A stretch of DNA of 33,431 nucleotides from Ruminococcus sp. (lineage in GTDB: Bacteria > Bacillota > Clostridia > Oscillospirales > Ruminococcaceae). Numbering within the stretch: the stretch's first letter is position 1; each line of letters opens with the position of its first letter. This document shows positions 6,415 to 15,250 of the stretch, one piece after another. A program made the position numbers and the translations under genes. Location of the stretch: contig JAISHV010000094.1 in the NCBI GenBank assembly GCA_031262495.1, positions 1 to 33,431 on the forward strand, written 5' to 3'. The notes under the pieces are model-generated. The model was given only the letters and a program-made list of their open reading frames with translations, ran no database searches and was not told the origin of the DNA.

Positions 6415-8694
6415 TTATTTTGATGTTACGGCTATTTTTTCGTCTAAAACGCTGATGTCGATAACGGCTACAGGCGTTTCTATGCTTTCGATAATGATTT
6501 CTGCGGTTTTGTCTTCGATATTTTCGCGGATGAATTTGCGAATGTCACGTGCACCGTATTTGCCTCCGTGGGATTTTTCGGCAATTTTGGTGAGTGCTTC
6601 ATCGGTTATAGAAAGCGATATGCCTTTTTCTTTGAGCGGTTCACGCATTTCTTCAAGCATAAGTGAGGCAATTTGTTTGTAGTTTTCGATTGACAGAGGA
6701 TTAAACACAACGACTTCATCAATTCGCCCTAAAAATTCGGGGCGCAAGAATTTATTCAGAGCGTTTAAAGCCTTTTCCTTCGTGATATCGCCGACTGTTT
6801 TATTGAATCCGACACCTGTTGATTTGTCTGTTGAACCTGCATTGCTCGTCATAGCGATTACGGTGTTTTCAAAGTTTATGCTTCTGCCTTGTGCATCTTT
6901 GATTTTGCCCTCGTCTAAAATCTGTAAAAGCAGATTCATAACGTCGGGGTGAGCCTTTTCAATTTCGTCGAACAGTATCACGGAATAGGGTTTGCGGCGG
7001 ACTTTTTCTGTGAGCTGTCCCGCATCATCATACCCCACATATCCCGGAGGAGAGCCTACTAAGCGGCTGACAGTGTGTTTTTCCATGAATTCGGTCATGT
7101 CAAGTCTGATGAGGGGGTCATTGTCGTTAAAGAGTTCGTTCGCCAAAACTTTGACGAGTTCCGTTTTACCGACACCTGTAGGTCCTACAAAAATGAAACT
7201 TGCAGGGCGGCGGCGTTTTGAAAGCTGAACGCGTGTACGCTTAATGGCTTTTACAACAAGCTCAACTGCCGCGTCTTGACCGATAATACGCGATTTAAGG
7301 ATTGATTCAAGGCTTCCGAGGCGTTTGTATTCGCTTTCATTTACCTTGTCGGAGGGTATACCTGTCCAGAGTTCAATAACTTTCGCTAAATCCGATTGTG
7401 TAACATATACGCTTTCGGCTTTCGGGCGGAGTTCTTCTTCTTTTTGTTTTAAGATAGAGAGGTTGTATTTTTGATTTGTGAGGTGTTCGTAGTCCGGGTC
7501 GGGGGCTTCTTGACTTGTGGTGATGTCATTTTCTATATCTGACATGGATTTTTCTAATTTGTCGAATTCTGACAGCTCAGGGCTTCTGATTGCGGCGCAG
7601 GCACACGATTCATCAAGCAGATCAATAGCCTTGTCAGGTAAGAACCTGTCGTTTATATAACGTTCCGATAAAACCGCACATGAGTGTACGATAGCATCCG
7701 TAATCTTCACGCGGTGGTGTTCTTCATAATATTTGGCGATACCCGCTAATACGAGTTCGGTTTCGGAAACGCTGGGCTCTTCAACGGTTACGGGTTGGAA
7801 GCGGCGTTCGAGCGCGGAGTCTTTTTCTATATATTTGCGGTATTCCTTGAAAGTGGTAGCCCCGATTAGCTGTACTTCGCCCCTTGACAAAGCGGGTTTG
7901 AGGATGTTTGCGGCGTTCATTGAACCTTCGGCATCGCCCGCGCCTACAAGGTTATGAACCTCATCGGCGAATAAAATAACATTACCGTCTGCGCGAACCT
8001 CGTCTATAAGCCCTTTCATGCGGCTTTCAAATTGCCCTCTGTACTGTGTGCCCGCGACAATAGCCGTCATATCAAGCAGATATACTTTTTTGTTTAAAAG
8101 GCGGCTGGGAACGTCGCCTGACACTATACGCTGAGCAATACCCTCTGCAATAGCGGTTTTGCCGACACCCGGCTCACCGATAAGGCAAGGGTTATTTTTC
8201 TGGCGGCGTGAAAGGATTTGGATAACACGTGCAATCTCTTTGTCACGCCCGATTATTATATCCATCTTGCCGTTTATGGCTTTTTCGGTGAGGTTTGTGC
8301 AATAGCTGTCGAGAAATTTATTCTTTTTCTTCGGTTTTTCAACTTTCTTTTCTTCTTTAGGCGGTTCGGGTGCCTTTTGTGAACCGGGCGCGGGAGCGCC
8401 GCCGCCGAAAGGTCCTATTCCGGAAAAGAGACTCTGAATAAACCCGGGCAAAGCAGCAGTGCCGCCGGGAGAGAATGAATCGCCGTTGAGTTCATCATCT
8501 TCGAGTGTAATTTCTTCGGAGAGTTCATCAATCATATCTTCGTCAATACCCATTTCGTCTATATATTCCCTTATCTGCGGGATGCCGAGTTCACGCGCAC
8601 ATGAAAGGCAAAAGCCCTCGTTGTGCTTTTCGTTACCCTGCATTGCGGTGACAAAAACCACGGCTGTTCGTTTATGACATCTTGTACATAACAT
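6415..8694 (-). CDS. clpE: ClpE/ClpC-type AAA+ protein unfoldase
   Basis: This 759-residue Hsp100 protein unfolds substrates and passes them to ClpP. In place of the usual Clp N-repeats it starts with a zinc-finger pattern, C3/C6 and C29/C32, as in ClpE and McsA. A Gly/Pro/Lys-rich linker follows to about residue 125. AAA-1 has Walker A GEPGVGKT (173-180) and a FADEVH Walker B. A short middle segment is followed by AAA-2, with GPTGVGKTE and [18 protein letters not shown] near the C-terminus matches the ClpP-docking loop. The start at 8694 has GAGG upstream. No ctsR, mcsA or mcsB gene is adjacent and I saw no CtsR-type operator, so heat-shock control is not evident. ClpC-type naming is the alternative. 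Confidence 0.9.
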   Translation of the reverse strand: MLCTRCHKRTAVVFVTAMQGNEKHNEGFCLSCARELGIPQIREYIDEMGIDEDMIDELSEEITLEDDELNGDSFSPGGTAALPGFIQSLFSGIGPFGGGAPAPGSQKAPEPPKEEKKVEKPKKKNKFLDSYCTNLTEKAINGKMDIIIGRDKEIARVIQILSRRQKNNPCLIGEPGVGKTAIAEGIAQRIVSGDVPSRLLNKKVYLLDMTAIVAGTQYRGQFESRMKGLIDEVRADGNVILFADEVHNLVGAGDAEGSMNAANILKPALSRGEVQLIGATTFKEYRKYIEKDSALERRFQPVTVEEPSVSETELVLAGIAKYYEEHHRVKITDAIVHSCAVLSERYINDRFLPDKAIDLLDESCACAAIRSPELSEFDKLEKSMSDIENDITTSQEAPDPDYEHLTNQKYNLSILKQKEEELRPKAESVYVTQSDLAKVIELWTGIPSDKVNESEYKRLGSLESILKSRIIGQDAAVELVVKAIKRTRVQLSKRRRPASFIFVGPTGVGKTELVKVLANELFNDNDPLIRLDMTEFMEKHTVSRLVGSPPGYVGYDDAGQLTEKVRRKPYSVILFDEIEKAHPDVMNLLLQILDEGKIKDAQGRSINFENTVIAMTSNAGSTDKSTGVGFNKTVGDITKEKALNALNKFLRPEFLGRIDEVVVFNPLSIENYKQIASLMLEEMREPLKEKGISLSITDEALTKIAEKSHGGKYGARDIRKFIRENIEDKTAEIIIESIETPVAVIDISVLDEKIAVTSK

Positions 8695-8719
8695 AATATT
8701 TAAAACCTCTTTTAGAAAA

Positions 8720-8747
8720 TTTATAATCTGTATTCATTAATTGTTAA
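8720..8747 (-). promoter_or_regulatory. possible promoter of clpE
   Basis: On the minus strand TTAACA (8742-8747) is followed after 16 bases by TATAAA (8720-8725), 26 bases before the clpE ATG. The -35 overlaps the stop codon of the CvpA gene. It is a reasonable but imperfect sigma-A match in AT-rich DNA. Confidence 0.4.
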
Positions 8748-9571
8748 TTGTTCAAAAAATAATCTGCCGAAAAACTCCCGTCAAAAAGTGAATTGTCGCC
8801 TGTAAATGTAAAAATCAAATCCATCAGCATAATCATTACATAAATTATAATTGCCGCAAAAAACAGCCCGAGCAGAGCACCGAGTATTTTATTTGCAGTA
8901 CCGATAAGCGGGAGTTTATTGATTACACCCGTGGTCTTTAAAATAATACTGAAAACCACCCAAATAAGTGTAAGAAACACAAAGAACAGAATAGATGCGG
9001 ATAACCTTGTCAGTACGGGCTTTATTATCTCTTTTGTGAAAATTTCGCTCAAATGTTCAAGGGGATTGGCTAAAAATTCAAGTTTTTCGGTGTTATCAAG
9101 TGTGTAGACATCAGAATACCAACTGGTGTCAGCGGTAGAAATGCCGGTTTTTTCGCTGATATAAGAAGCAAAACCTGTTGACATATTATTTATAACACTA
9201 TCAAGTGTACCACTTATTTCGGAATTAGTCAAGTCTTTATTTTGTAAACTTTTATTGTCTGATGAAGAAATTGCGTCAAATTCAGTTTCGTTATCTGTTA
9301 ATTCACTGTTTTCATCATTTAACCCGTCTAAAATTCCTTGATATTCACTGGTTTGGCGGTACTCAGAGGTTAAATTCACCATTGTTTTTGTGATCTCGGG
9401 TTCTATCAGCTTATCATATACCAAAACGGAAGTAATATCAGACAGCCACGTGGCAAGCATTACAGCCGCTGCCGTTAAAATTATAGCAAGCAAAGAGCGT
9501 ACAAGCCCGTTTTTGTAGCCCCACACAAGGCATAGTACAAGTATTAGTAATGCGGCAATGTCAACTAACAT
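8744..9571 (-). CDS. CvpA family membrane protein
   Basis: The 275-residue protein starts with a CvpA-like hydrophobic pair (about residues 1-45). A long hydrophilic segment rich in Ser, Asn and Asp follows (about 70-180). Two more membrane helices with the glycine-rich NKLPLIGTANKILGALLG between them end the protein. CvpA was named for colicin V production, but the molecular role in Clostridia is unknown. AAAGGA precedes the ATG at 9571. It is separated from the upstream DUF5711 gene by 18 bases, so the two are likely co-transcribed and may act together at the membrane. The large extracytoplasmic loop is longer than in the short E. coli protein. Confidence 0.82.
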   Translation of the reverse strand: MLVDIAALLILVLCLVWGYKNGLVRSLLAIILTAAAVMLATWLSDITSVLVYDKLIEPEITKTMVNLTSEYRQTSEYQGILDGLNDENSELTDNETEFDAISSSDNKSLQNKDLTNSEISGTLDSVINNMSTGFASYISEKTGISTADTSWYSDVYTLDNTEKLEFLANPLEHLSEIFTKEIIKPVLTRLSASILFFVFLTLIWVVFSIILKTTGVINKLPLIGTANKILGALLGLFFAAIIIYVMIMLMDLIFTFTGDNSLFDGSFSADYFLNN

Positions 9572-9589
9572 AGATTCCTTTTTCTGAAT

Positions 9590-10789
9590 TTACACAGTTA
9601 TTCTGTTAATTTCTTCAAATCCGATAAGATATATATATTTGCCGTTTGACATAATATTCAAGAATTCTGTTGTCAGCGAAAGATTTCGTAATTCAGTATT
9701 GAGAGTATTAATTTGACGTATTTCGTTTTCACCGAGTATGAATATTACTGCTTCGCCCTGTTCATCTTCAGTACACACGGCATCTTTGATTTCAAAGTCT
9801 GATGTGAATTCTAAAAATTTCCCGTCCAAGGCATTTAAAGCAGCAAAATGAACACTCTTTCCGCTGAAATCTTCAAATATAAGCATTGCCGTATTTTTGC
9901 CGCAATCAAAAGTTTTCAGCGATAAGCTATAATCAAGCTGTGAAATCAAGCGGCATTGATAGTCAAATACAAGTGTTTCGCGGTCGCCTATCAGGATAAG
10001 CTTATCATCACCGAACATTGCTGTTTGAAGCGACAATGTCGGATATTCCTCTGTTTGATAGAGTGGCAGGGCGTTTCCGTTTTCGTCTTTGGTGATTTCT
10101 GTCAGGCTGTAGTACATTATCTGTGATGTCAGGTCGCCGCTTTTTGAATTCAGGACAGTGATATATATACCGCTGCAATCTGCGTTAAACATTATGTCAA
10201 TCAGTCTTTCGGTAGTATTCAGGTTAAAGATATTATTCCCGTTTGCGTCATAAACAAACACATCGCCTAAAAACTTGTCGCTTTCGGTCACAACTGCGGT
10301 GTAGCCGTTTTTAACACGTCCGAGTAAAATAGCGCGGTCTGTCTCTTTAGTGAAACCGAGTTTATTCTTTTTAAAATAGGAAAATTTCTTTCCGCCGAGA
10401 TCATATGTAATTATATCGTCGTCACTGCAATTCATAACGGGGTTTTTAAATGTGTGAGAAGAAGACAGTTTAACCTTTCCGGCACTTGTGTATGTAATAA
10501 GCCGTGTGTCTGTCAGCATAGCGAATCCGTCTGTTATGAGTTTAACCGAAAGGCTTTTGTTTTCCGGTATAATAATCGGGAATTCCCCTGCCGCAAGCAC
10601 TGTCTCTGTTTGTTCACCGGAGTCGGACGATAAAATTCCGCCGAGGCGCGGATACCATAAATCCTTGGTCAGGATAACGGCGGCGGCAGTACCTGCAATA
10701 ATAATAAGAATAGAAACTCTGAACACGATTTTGAGTATCTTCTTCATTTGCCGTTCGTGCCGTCGTTTAGAAATATCGGTAATCGCCAT
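9590..10789 (-). CDS. DUF5711 family membrane-anchored protein
   Basis: The 399-residue protein has a basic N-terminus, one membrane helix at about residues 20-42 (VFRVSILIIIAGTAAAVIL), and a long extracytoplasmic part of alternating beta-type segments that suggests a propeller-like fold. I recognise it as the DUF5711 type found in Clostridia beside CvpA genes; no biochemical role is known. There are no catalytic motifs that I can name. AAGGA lies about 11 bases before the ATG. The 79-base gap to truA contains a TTGAAT-16-CATAAT promoter-like pair and a 7-bp inverted repeat (ATTACAA/TTGTAAT), so the DUF5711-CvpA-clpE group may have its own promoter. Confidence 0.75.
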   Translation of the reverse strand: MAITDISKRRHERQMKKILKIVFRVSILIIIAGTAAAVILTKDLWYPRLGGILSSDSGEQTETVLAAGEFPIIIPENKSLSVKLITDGFAMLTDTRLITYTSAGKVKLSSSHTFKNPVMNCSDDDIITYDLGGKKFSYFKKNKLGFTKETDRAILLGRVKNGYTAVVTESDKFLGDVFVYDANGNNIFNLNTTERLIDIMFNADCSGIYITVLNSKSGDLTSQIMYYSLTEITKDENGNALPLYQTEEYPTLSLQTAMFGDDKLILIGDRETLVFDYQCRLISQLDYSLSLKTFDCGKNTAMLIFEDFSGKSVHFAALNALDGKFLEFTSDFEIKDAVCTEDEQGEAVIFILGENEIRQINTLNTELRNLSLTTEFLNIMSNGKYIYLIGFEEINRITV

Positions 10790-10868
10790 AAACTTTACAA
10801 GTCCTTAAGGTAAAAAATCCTTGTTTTAAGCATTACAAAATATTGTAATTAATGATTGAAAATTATGC

Positions 10869-11624
10869 TTAATAAAAAACCCTATTCAAATATAAACCCT
10901 CAGGCGGAGCGGTTTTTCCGGCTTTGTTTCTGTCATAGGATGAAATAATATCGGCTATACAGCCTTCGGGCTTTTTGCCCTCGTTTATTTCAAGGAGAGT
11001 GCCGACTATTATCCTTACCATATTATAAAGGAAACCGTCGCCGTTTACAAGTATTTTTATGCATTTTTCATCTTCGTTTAACAAAATTTCATTAATTGTT
11101 CGCACTGTATTTTCACGTTTGCCGTTTTGTCCGCAAAATGATGCAAAATCATGTGTGCCCAAAAAATCAGGTAAATTTCGGCGGATTTTATCGGTATCTA
11201 TCGGGCGTTTATAGAGCAATGCCCTTTTATATAAAAACGGGTCGCGGATGTTGCTTTTTTGAATAAAATACACGTATTCTTTACCTTTACAGGAATATCT
11301 TGCGTGGAAAAGTGGATCGGCATATTCAGCGGATTTTATAGCCATATCAACAGGTAATTTTGTATTGAGTCCCGTGACGAATTTTTTCGGTATTATTTTT
11401 GAATCGGTATAAAAACTAAAGCAGTACTCATTTGCGTGAACACCTGTGTCTGTACGCGAACAGCCGTTTATTGATATCTCTTCGCCGGTCAGTTCAAACA
11501 GTGCTGCTTCGATAATTGACTGAATTCCTACGGCGTTTTTTTGGCGTTGAAAACCGTGGTATGCAGTACCGCAGTAGCTCATTATGACTTTTATGTTATG
11601 TTTTTCTTCGGGCGGAGTAAACAT
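10869..11624 (-). CDS. truA: tRNA pseudouridine(38-40) synthase TruA
   Basis: TruA converts uridines 38-40 of the tRNA anticodon stem to pseudouridine. The 251-residue length is normal. The catalytic aspartate is D59 in GCSRTDTGVHA, preceded by YCGTAYHGFQRQ. The C-terminal GDGFLYNMVRIIVGTLLEI is characteristic of the family. AAAGGA stands in a good position before the ATG at 11624. It follows ecfT by 22 bases, matching the ecfA-ecfA-ecfT-truA order that is widespread in Bacillota. In many of them ribosomal protein genes precede this cluster; here they are absent and glmM and ruv genes take that place. Confidence 0.97.
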   Translation of the reverse strand: MFTPPEEKHNIKVIMSYCGTAYHGFQRQKNAVGIQSIIEAALFELTGEEISINGCSRTDTGVHANEYCFSFYTDSKIIPKKFVTGLNTKLPVDMAIKSAEYADPLFHARYSCKGKEYVYFIQKSNIRDPFLYKRALLYKRPIDTDKIRRNLPDFLGTHDFASFCGQNGKRENTVRTINEILLNEDEKCIKILVNGDGFLYNMVRIIVGTLLEINEGKKPEGCIADIISSYDRNKAGKTAPPEGLYLNRVFY

Positions 11625-11646
11625 TTTTATCCTTTATAATTGCGGA

Positions 11647-12453
11647 CTATCCTGCCATATAGACATTCAGTAAAAACACCATATTCAGAAAAATCAGCGA
11701 AAATGAGGTTGTGAGATAATCGCGGGCAGATGAACTGAGTTGTTTGAGGCGTGTCCTTCCCTCGCCGCCTCGGTAGCAGCGGCATTCCATTGCCGTAGCC
11801 AGTTCCATAGCGCGTGAAAATGCCGAAACAAACAGCGGCACTAAAATCGGGGTCAAAGCCTTAGCGCGGTGAATTAGACCGCCGCTTTCCATATCAGCAC
11901 CCCTTGCCTTTTGAGCGGACATAATTTTATCCGTTTCTTCAATAAGCGTCGGGATAAACCGCAAAGCAATCGACATCATCATCGCAAGCTCATGAACGGG
12001 GAATTTTATCTTTTTAAGCGGCGATAAAAGGGATTCTATAGCATCGGTTAAAGCTATCGGAGAGGTTGTATATGTCAGAAGACTTGAGCCTGCTATGAGT
12101 GCTATAATGCGGATAATCATCATTCCGGTATAGGTTACGCCGTCATAGGTTATTTTTATAATCCACAGCTTGAAAATCACAATACCGTCAAGGAAAAAGA
12201 GGTTTAAAATTGATGTAAAAATGATAATCGGGATTATAGGTTTAAGGCTTTTAATCATCAGCGAAAACGGTATCTTTGAAGCCGCATATCCGATAATCAT
12301 AAAAACTACCCCGGGAATGAGAGCTGTGAAAGTTTGAGCCGCAAACAGCATAGCTATAAAAATGCCTGTGATAATAATTTTAAATCGCGGGTCAAGCTTA
12401 TGAAGCAGAGAATTTCCCGGGAAAAACTGCCCGATGGTTATATCTTTTAACAT
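11647..12453 (-). CDS. ecfT: ECF transporter transmembrane coupling protein EcfT
   Basis: EcfT is the membrane scaffold that couples ATP hydrolysis by EcfA1/EcfA2 to substrate-binding S components. The 268-residue protein has several hydrophobic helices. Two cytoplasmic coupling segments are visible: MSAQKARGADMESG and ATAMECRCYRGGEGRTR, each with the Ala-Arg-Gly-like pattern that contacts the ATPases. HKLDPRFK near the N-terminus is typical. The ribosome binding site is weak. The 70-base gap to ecfA2 contains a short ATG-started frame ending just after the ecfT ATG, overlapping it in another frame, whose role is unknown. Confidence 0.93.
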   Translation of the reverse strand: MLKDITIGQFFPGNSLLHKLDPRFKIIITGIFIAMLFAAQTFTALIPGVVFMIIGYAASKIPFSLMIKSLKPIIPIIIFTSILNLFFLDGIVIFKLWIIKITYDGVTYTGMMIIRIIALIAGSSLLTYTTSPIALTDAIESLLSPLKKIKFPVHELAMMMSIALRFIPTLIEETDKIMSAQKARGADMESGGLIHRAKALTPILVPLFVSAFSRAMELATAMECRCYRGGEGRTRLKQLSSSARDYLTTSFSLIFLNMVFLLNVYMAG

Positions 12454-12523
12454 TTGTTTTCCGTTTTCAGGGTACTTCCCATTTTCGGTGAAGTCCCGTA
12501 ATTAATTTATGAAATTGTAATTT

Positions 12524-13372
12524 TCAGTTTTTCATTTCCAAAAGCTTCTTAATTGCAAAATCAATAGTATAAATATCCGTTCGTACATCAAATCCGCGCT
12601 CTTTGAGTTTTAAAAAAACTTTTGTAATTTGCGGTACTGAAAGCCCCATTTTTGCAAGTTCTTCGGCTTTTGAAAATACAATCGGCGTGTCTTCATAACA
12701 GTAAACAGAGCCTTCATTCATCACAAGGATTTTTGAAGCATACCGCGCTACATCTTCCATTGAATGTGAAATCAGCAAAACGGTAGCATTTTTTTTCGCG
12801 TGATAAGTTTTAATTTGCGCTAAGATTTTTTCACGCCCGCGGGGGTCAAGTCCGGCTACGGGTTCATCTAAAATGAGGACGGAGGGTTCCATCGCCATTA
12901 CGCCTGCTATAGCTACGCGGCGTTTTTGTCCGCCAGAGAGTTCAAAGGGGGATTTGGTTAAAATTTCAGGTGAAAGACCGACTATTTCGGCGGTTTCTAT
13001 TACGCGTTTTTTTATTTCGTCATCACTCAGTCCCATATTTTTCGGACCGAATGCAATATCTTTTTCGACGGTATCTTCAAAAATCTGATACTCGGGATAT
13101 TGAAACACCAAACCTACTTTAAATCGCACGTCGCGCCTGTTCGCGGACTTGTCCCAAATATCCGCACCGTCAATGAGAATACGCCCGGAAGTCGGTTTTA
13201 AAAGCCCGTTTAAATGCTGGATAAGCGTGGATTTCCCGGAGCCTGTGTGACCGATAATGCCGACCAGTTCGCCTTGTTCTATTTCAAGATTAACGTCATT
13301 AACGGCGGTTTTTTCAAAAGGCGTACCGATGCCGTATGTGTAAGTTAAGTTTTCGGTTTTTACGGCGGTCAT
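12524..13372 (-). CDS. ecfA2: ECF transporter ATPase EcfA2
   Basis: This is the second ABC ATPase of the energising module. From the ATG at 13372 it is 282 residues, with Walker A GHTGSGKST (41-49), signature LSGGQ (145-149), Walker B LILDEPVAGLDP and the H-loop in LLISHSMEDV. The frame stays open upstream to a TTG at 13405, but that adds only residues read from a dispersed repeat. Homologues start around MTAVKTENLTYTYG, so 13372 is preferred. The SD-like GAGGGAA belongs to the repeat at 13393-13439 and its flank, and lies rather far (about 12 bases) from the ATG. Confidence 0.94.
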   Translation of the reverse strand: MTAVKTENLTYTYGIGTPFEKTAVNDVNLEIEQGELVGIIGHTGSGKSTLIQHLNGLLKPTSGRILIDGADIWDKSANRRDVRFKVGLVFQYPEYQIFEDTVEKDIAFGPKNMGLSDDEIKKRVIETAEIVGLSPEILTKSPFELSGGQKRRVAIAGVMAMEPSVLILDEPVAGLDPRGREKILAQIKTYHAKKNATVLLISHSMEDVARYASKILVMNEGSVYCYEDTPIVFSKAEELAKMGLSVPQITKVFLKLKERGFDVRTDIYTIDFAIKKLLEMKN

Positions 13373-13374
13373 GT

Positions 13375-13439
13375 TAAGTACCGTTCCCTCTAAAGATGAG
13401 CACAAAAAACTATGAAATTCTTTGTACTTTCACGTTAAA
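13375..13439. repeat. dispersed leader element, copy 1 (before ecfA2)
   Basis: The core at 13393-13439 matches the core at 19670-19716 at 42 of 47 positions, including an uninterrupted run CACAAAAAACTATGAAATTC. The similarity continues through TTCCCTCT (the GAGGGAA ribosome binding site on the minus strand) to TTAAG next to the start codon, with a 6-base length difference between. Both copies stand directly before a minus-strand start codon. On the coding strand each contains a GTG/ATG-started 7-codon frame ending TAG. Too short and too specific to be a gene; likely a mobile or duplicated 5' leader. Confidence 0.88.
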
Positions 13440-13448
13440 TTCCTCTTT

Positions 13449-14321
13449 TTATTTTTTCTCTGATAAAAATTTCGCTAAAAAATCCGTACAGTCGTTTTCT
13501 GTGATAATATGAGTGTCACACGTGTAACCGTGCTTGCCTAAAAGATACATCAGTTCTGTGACTTGCGGAACGTCAAGCCCAATGGATTTTAATAACTCAA
13601 CCTCACTGAATACATTTTCGGGGGTGCCGTCCATTAAAACTTTTCCGCCGTCTATGACAACAATTCGTTCGCACTGTGCGGCTTCTTCCATATAATGCGT
13701 AATGAGAATTACAGTTATACCATAGTCGCGGTTGAGCATTTTTATTGTCCGCATAACCTCTTCTCTGCCCTTAGGGTCAAGCATAGCTGTGGGCTCATCT
13801 AACACAATACATTCGGGTTTCATAGCGATTATTCCGGCGATAGCTACACGTTGTTTTTGACCGCCTGAGAGTTTATGCGGCGCGTGATTACGGTAGTCGT
13901 ACATTCCGACGGCTTTGAGTGCTTCATCAACTCTTTGCCGCATCTCGGCAGGTTCTGTGCCTAAGTTCTCAAGCCCGAATGCTACATCTTCTTCGACAAT
14001 TGTCGCTACAATTTGATTATCGGGGTTTTGAAATACCATTCCCACACGGCGGCGAATATCAAAGAGGTTTTCTTCGTCGGACGTATCGAAACCGTCAACT
14101 AAAACAATACCATCTGTCGGTATGAGAATAGAATTCATCAGCTTTGCGAGTGTGGATTTACCTGAGCCGTTGTGACCCAAAACCGCGATAAATTCACCCT
14201 TTTTTATCTCTAAATTACAGTGATTCAGTATAAGCGGAGTGCCTTTTTCTTCGTCTGAATTATAGCTGAAACTGACGTTTTTTATATTGATATTTTCTTT
14301 AATTTCTTTATTTGCGCTCAT
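13449..14321 (-). CDS. ecfA1: ECF transporter ATPase EcfA1
   Basis: First ABC ATPase of the energising module, 290 residues. Walker [10 protein letters not shown] (49-57), Q-loop [13 protein letters not shown], signature LSGGQ (151-155), Walker [14 protein letters not shown] and H-loop [10 protein letters not shown] are intact. The Q-loop sequence QNPDNQ together with the position before ecfA2 supports the A1 assignment. AAGGA stands before the ATG at 14321, 20 bases after the methyltransferase gene. With EcfA2 and EcfT it forms a group II module that can serve several S components, RibU (1737-2348) being a candidate partner in this window. Confidence 0.94.
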   Translation of the reverse strand: MSANKEIKENINIKNVSFSYNSDEEKGTPLILNHCNLEIKKGEFIAVLGHNGSGKSTLAKLMNSILIPTDGIVLVDGFDTSDEENLFDIRRRVGMVFQNPDNQIVATIVEEDVAFGLENLGTEPAEMRQRVDEALKAVGMYDYRNHAPHKLSGGQKQRVAIAGIIAMKPECIVLDEPTAMLDPKGREEVMRTIKMLNRDYGITVILITHYMEEAAQCERIVVIDGGKVLMDGTPENVFSEVELLKSIGLDVPQVTELMYLLGKHGYTCDTHIITENDCTDFLAKFLSEKK

Positions 14322-14341
14322 CGTTTTCCTTGTATTTATAT

Positions 14342-15208
14342 TTATTCACCGGTGTAAATTGCAGTACTGCCGCATGGTAAGAAAAGTCCGCTTGATGCGC
14401 ATTTTATGCCAATAGCAGAGGATGAAACCTTACCGCCGAATTTACTTTTTAAAAGAAGCGCAAGCAGGTATTCCATCACGTCAGCCGAAAGCCCTGTAGT
14501 ATAACTGTTGAGTAAAAATGCCGCCGGATTTTCGGTCAGTACTTCGGCTGAAAGTTTTATAAGGTCATAAATGGAGTCTTCTAATTTCCAGACTTCGCCT
14601 GTTGTTCCCCGCCCGTATGACGGCGGGTCCATTATGATTATGTCGTATCGTTTTCCGCGTTTGATTTCGCGGCGTATGAACTTTTCACAGTCGTCGTTTA
14701 TCCAACGAATAGGTTTTTCGGAAAGCCCTGACAACGCGGCGTTTTCACGCGCCCATTGTAATATCCCTTTTGAGGCATCGACATGGGTAACCTCCGCTCC
14801 CGCGCTTGCCGCGGCAAGTGTCGCTCCGCCTGTGTATGCGAATAAATTCAAGACTTTAAGCGGGCGGTTTGCACTTGTAATTAAATCGTAGAGAAATTTC
14901 CAGTTAACAGCCTGTTCGGGGAAAATCCCCATATGTTTAAACCCTGTCGGGCGGACTGTGAAGCGGATTTTACCGTCTAAACAGCGTAAATTTTGCGTCG
15001 GGATTTCACGTTTGAATTCCCAGTGTCCGCCGCCTTTATCCGAACGGATATAATGCGCATCGGCGTTACGCCATTCGGGCGTTTTGTCGGTTTTCCATAT
15101 TATTTGCGGGTCGGGGCGAATAAACATAAAATCCCCGAAGCGTTCAAGTTTTTCCCCGTCAGTTGTATCAAGCAATTCATATCCGTCAATTTCATCGGAA
15201 AATCTCAT
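14342..15208 (-). CDS. class I SAM-dependent methyltransferase, COG1092-like
   Basis: The 288-residue protein has the Rossmann methyltransferase motif [20 protein letters not shown], the acidic end of beta-2 in VTHVDASKG, and the catalytic-type motif [11 protein letters not shown]. The upstream region with [12 protein letters not shown] is typical of COG1092 proteins related to 23S rRNA methyltransferases RlmI/RlmK. It lacks an N-terminal PUA domain, so the target is uncertain. AAAGGA stands before the ATG at 15208. It lies between glmM and ecfA1 in the long minus-strand cluster, which gives no further hint to substrate. Confidence 0.82.
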   Translation of the reverse strand: MRFSDEIDGYELLDTTDGEKLERFGDFMFIRPDPQIIWKTDKTPEWRNADAHYIRSDKGGGHWEFKREIPTQNLRCLDGKIRFTVRPTGFKHMGIFPEQAVNWKFLYDLITSANRPLKVLNLFAYTGGATLAAASAGAEVTHVDASKGILQWARENAALSGLSEKPIRWINDDCEKFIRREIKRGKRYDIIIMDPPSYGRGTTGEVWKLEDSIYDLIKLSAEVLTENPAAFLLNSYTTGLSADVMEYLLALLLKSKFGGKVSSSAIGIKCASSGLFLPCGSTAIYTGE

Positions 15209-15250
15209 ATAAATCCTTTAATGTAAAATGTTATTGTAATGAATTTTACT

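Noticed and set aside
13373..13405. N-terminal extension of EcfA2 (starting at TTG)
   Set aside because: The 11 residues come from the dispersed leader repeat; the ATG at 13372 fits homologues.
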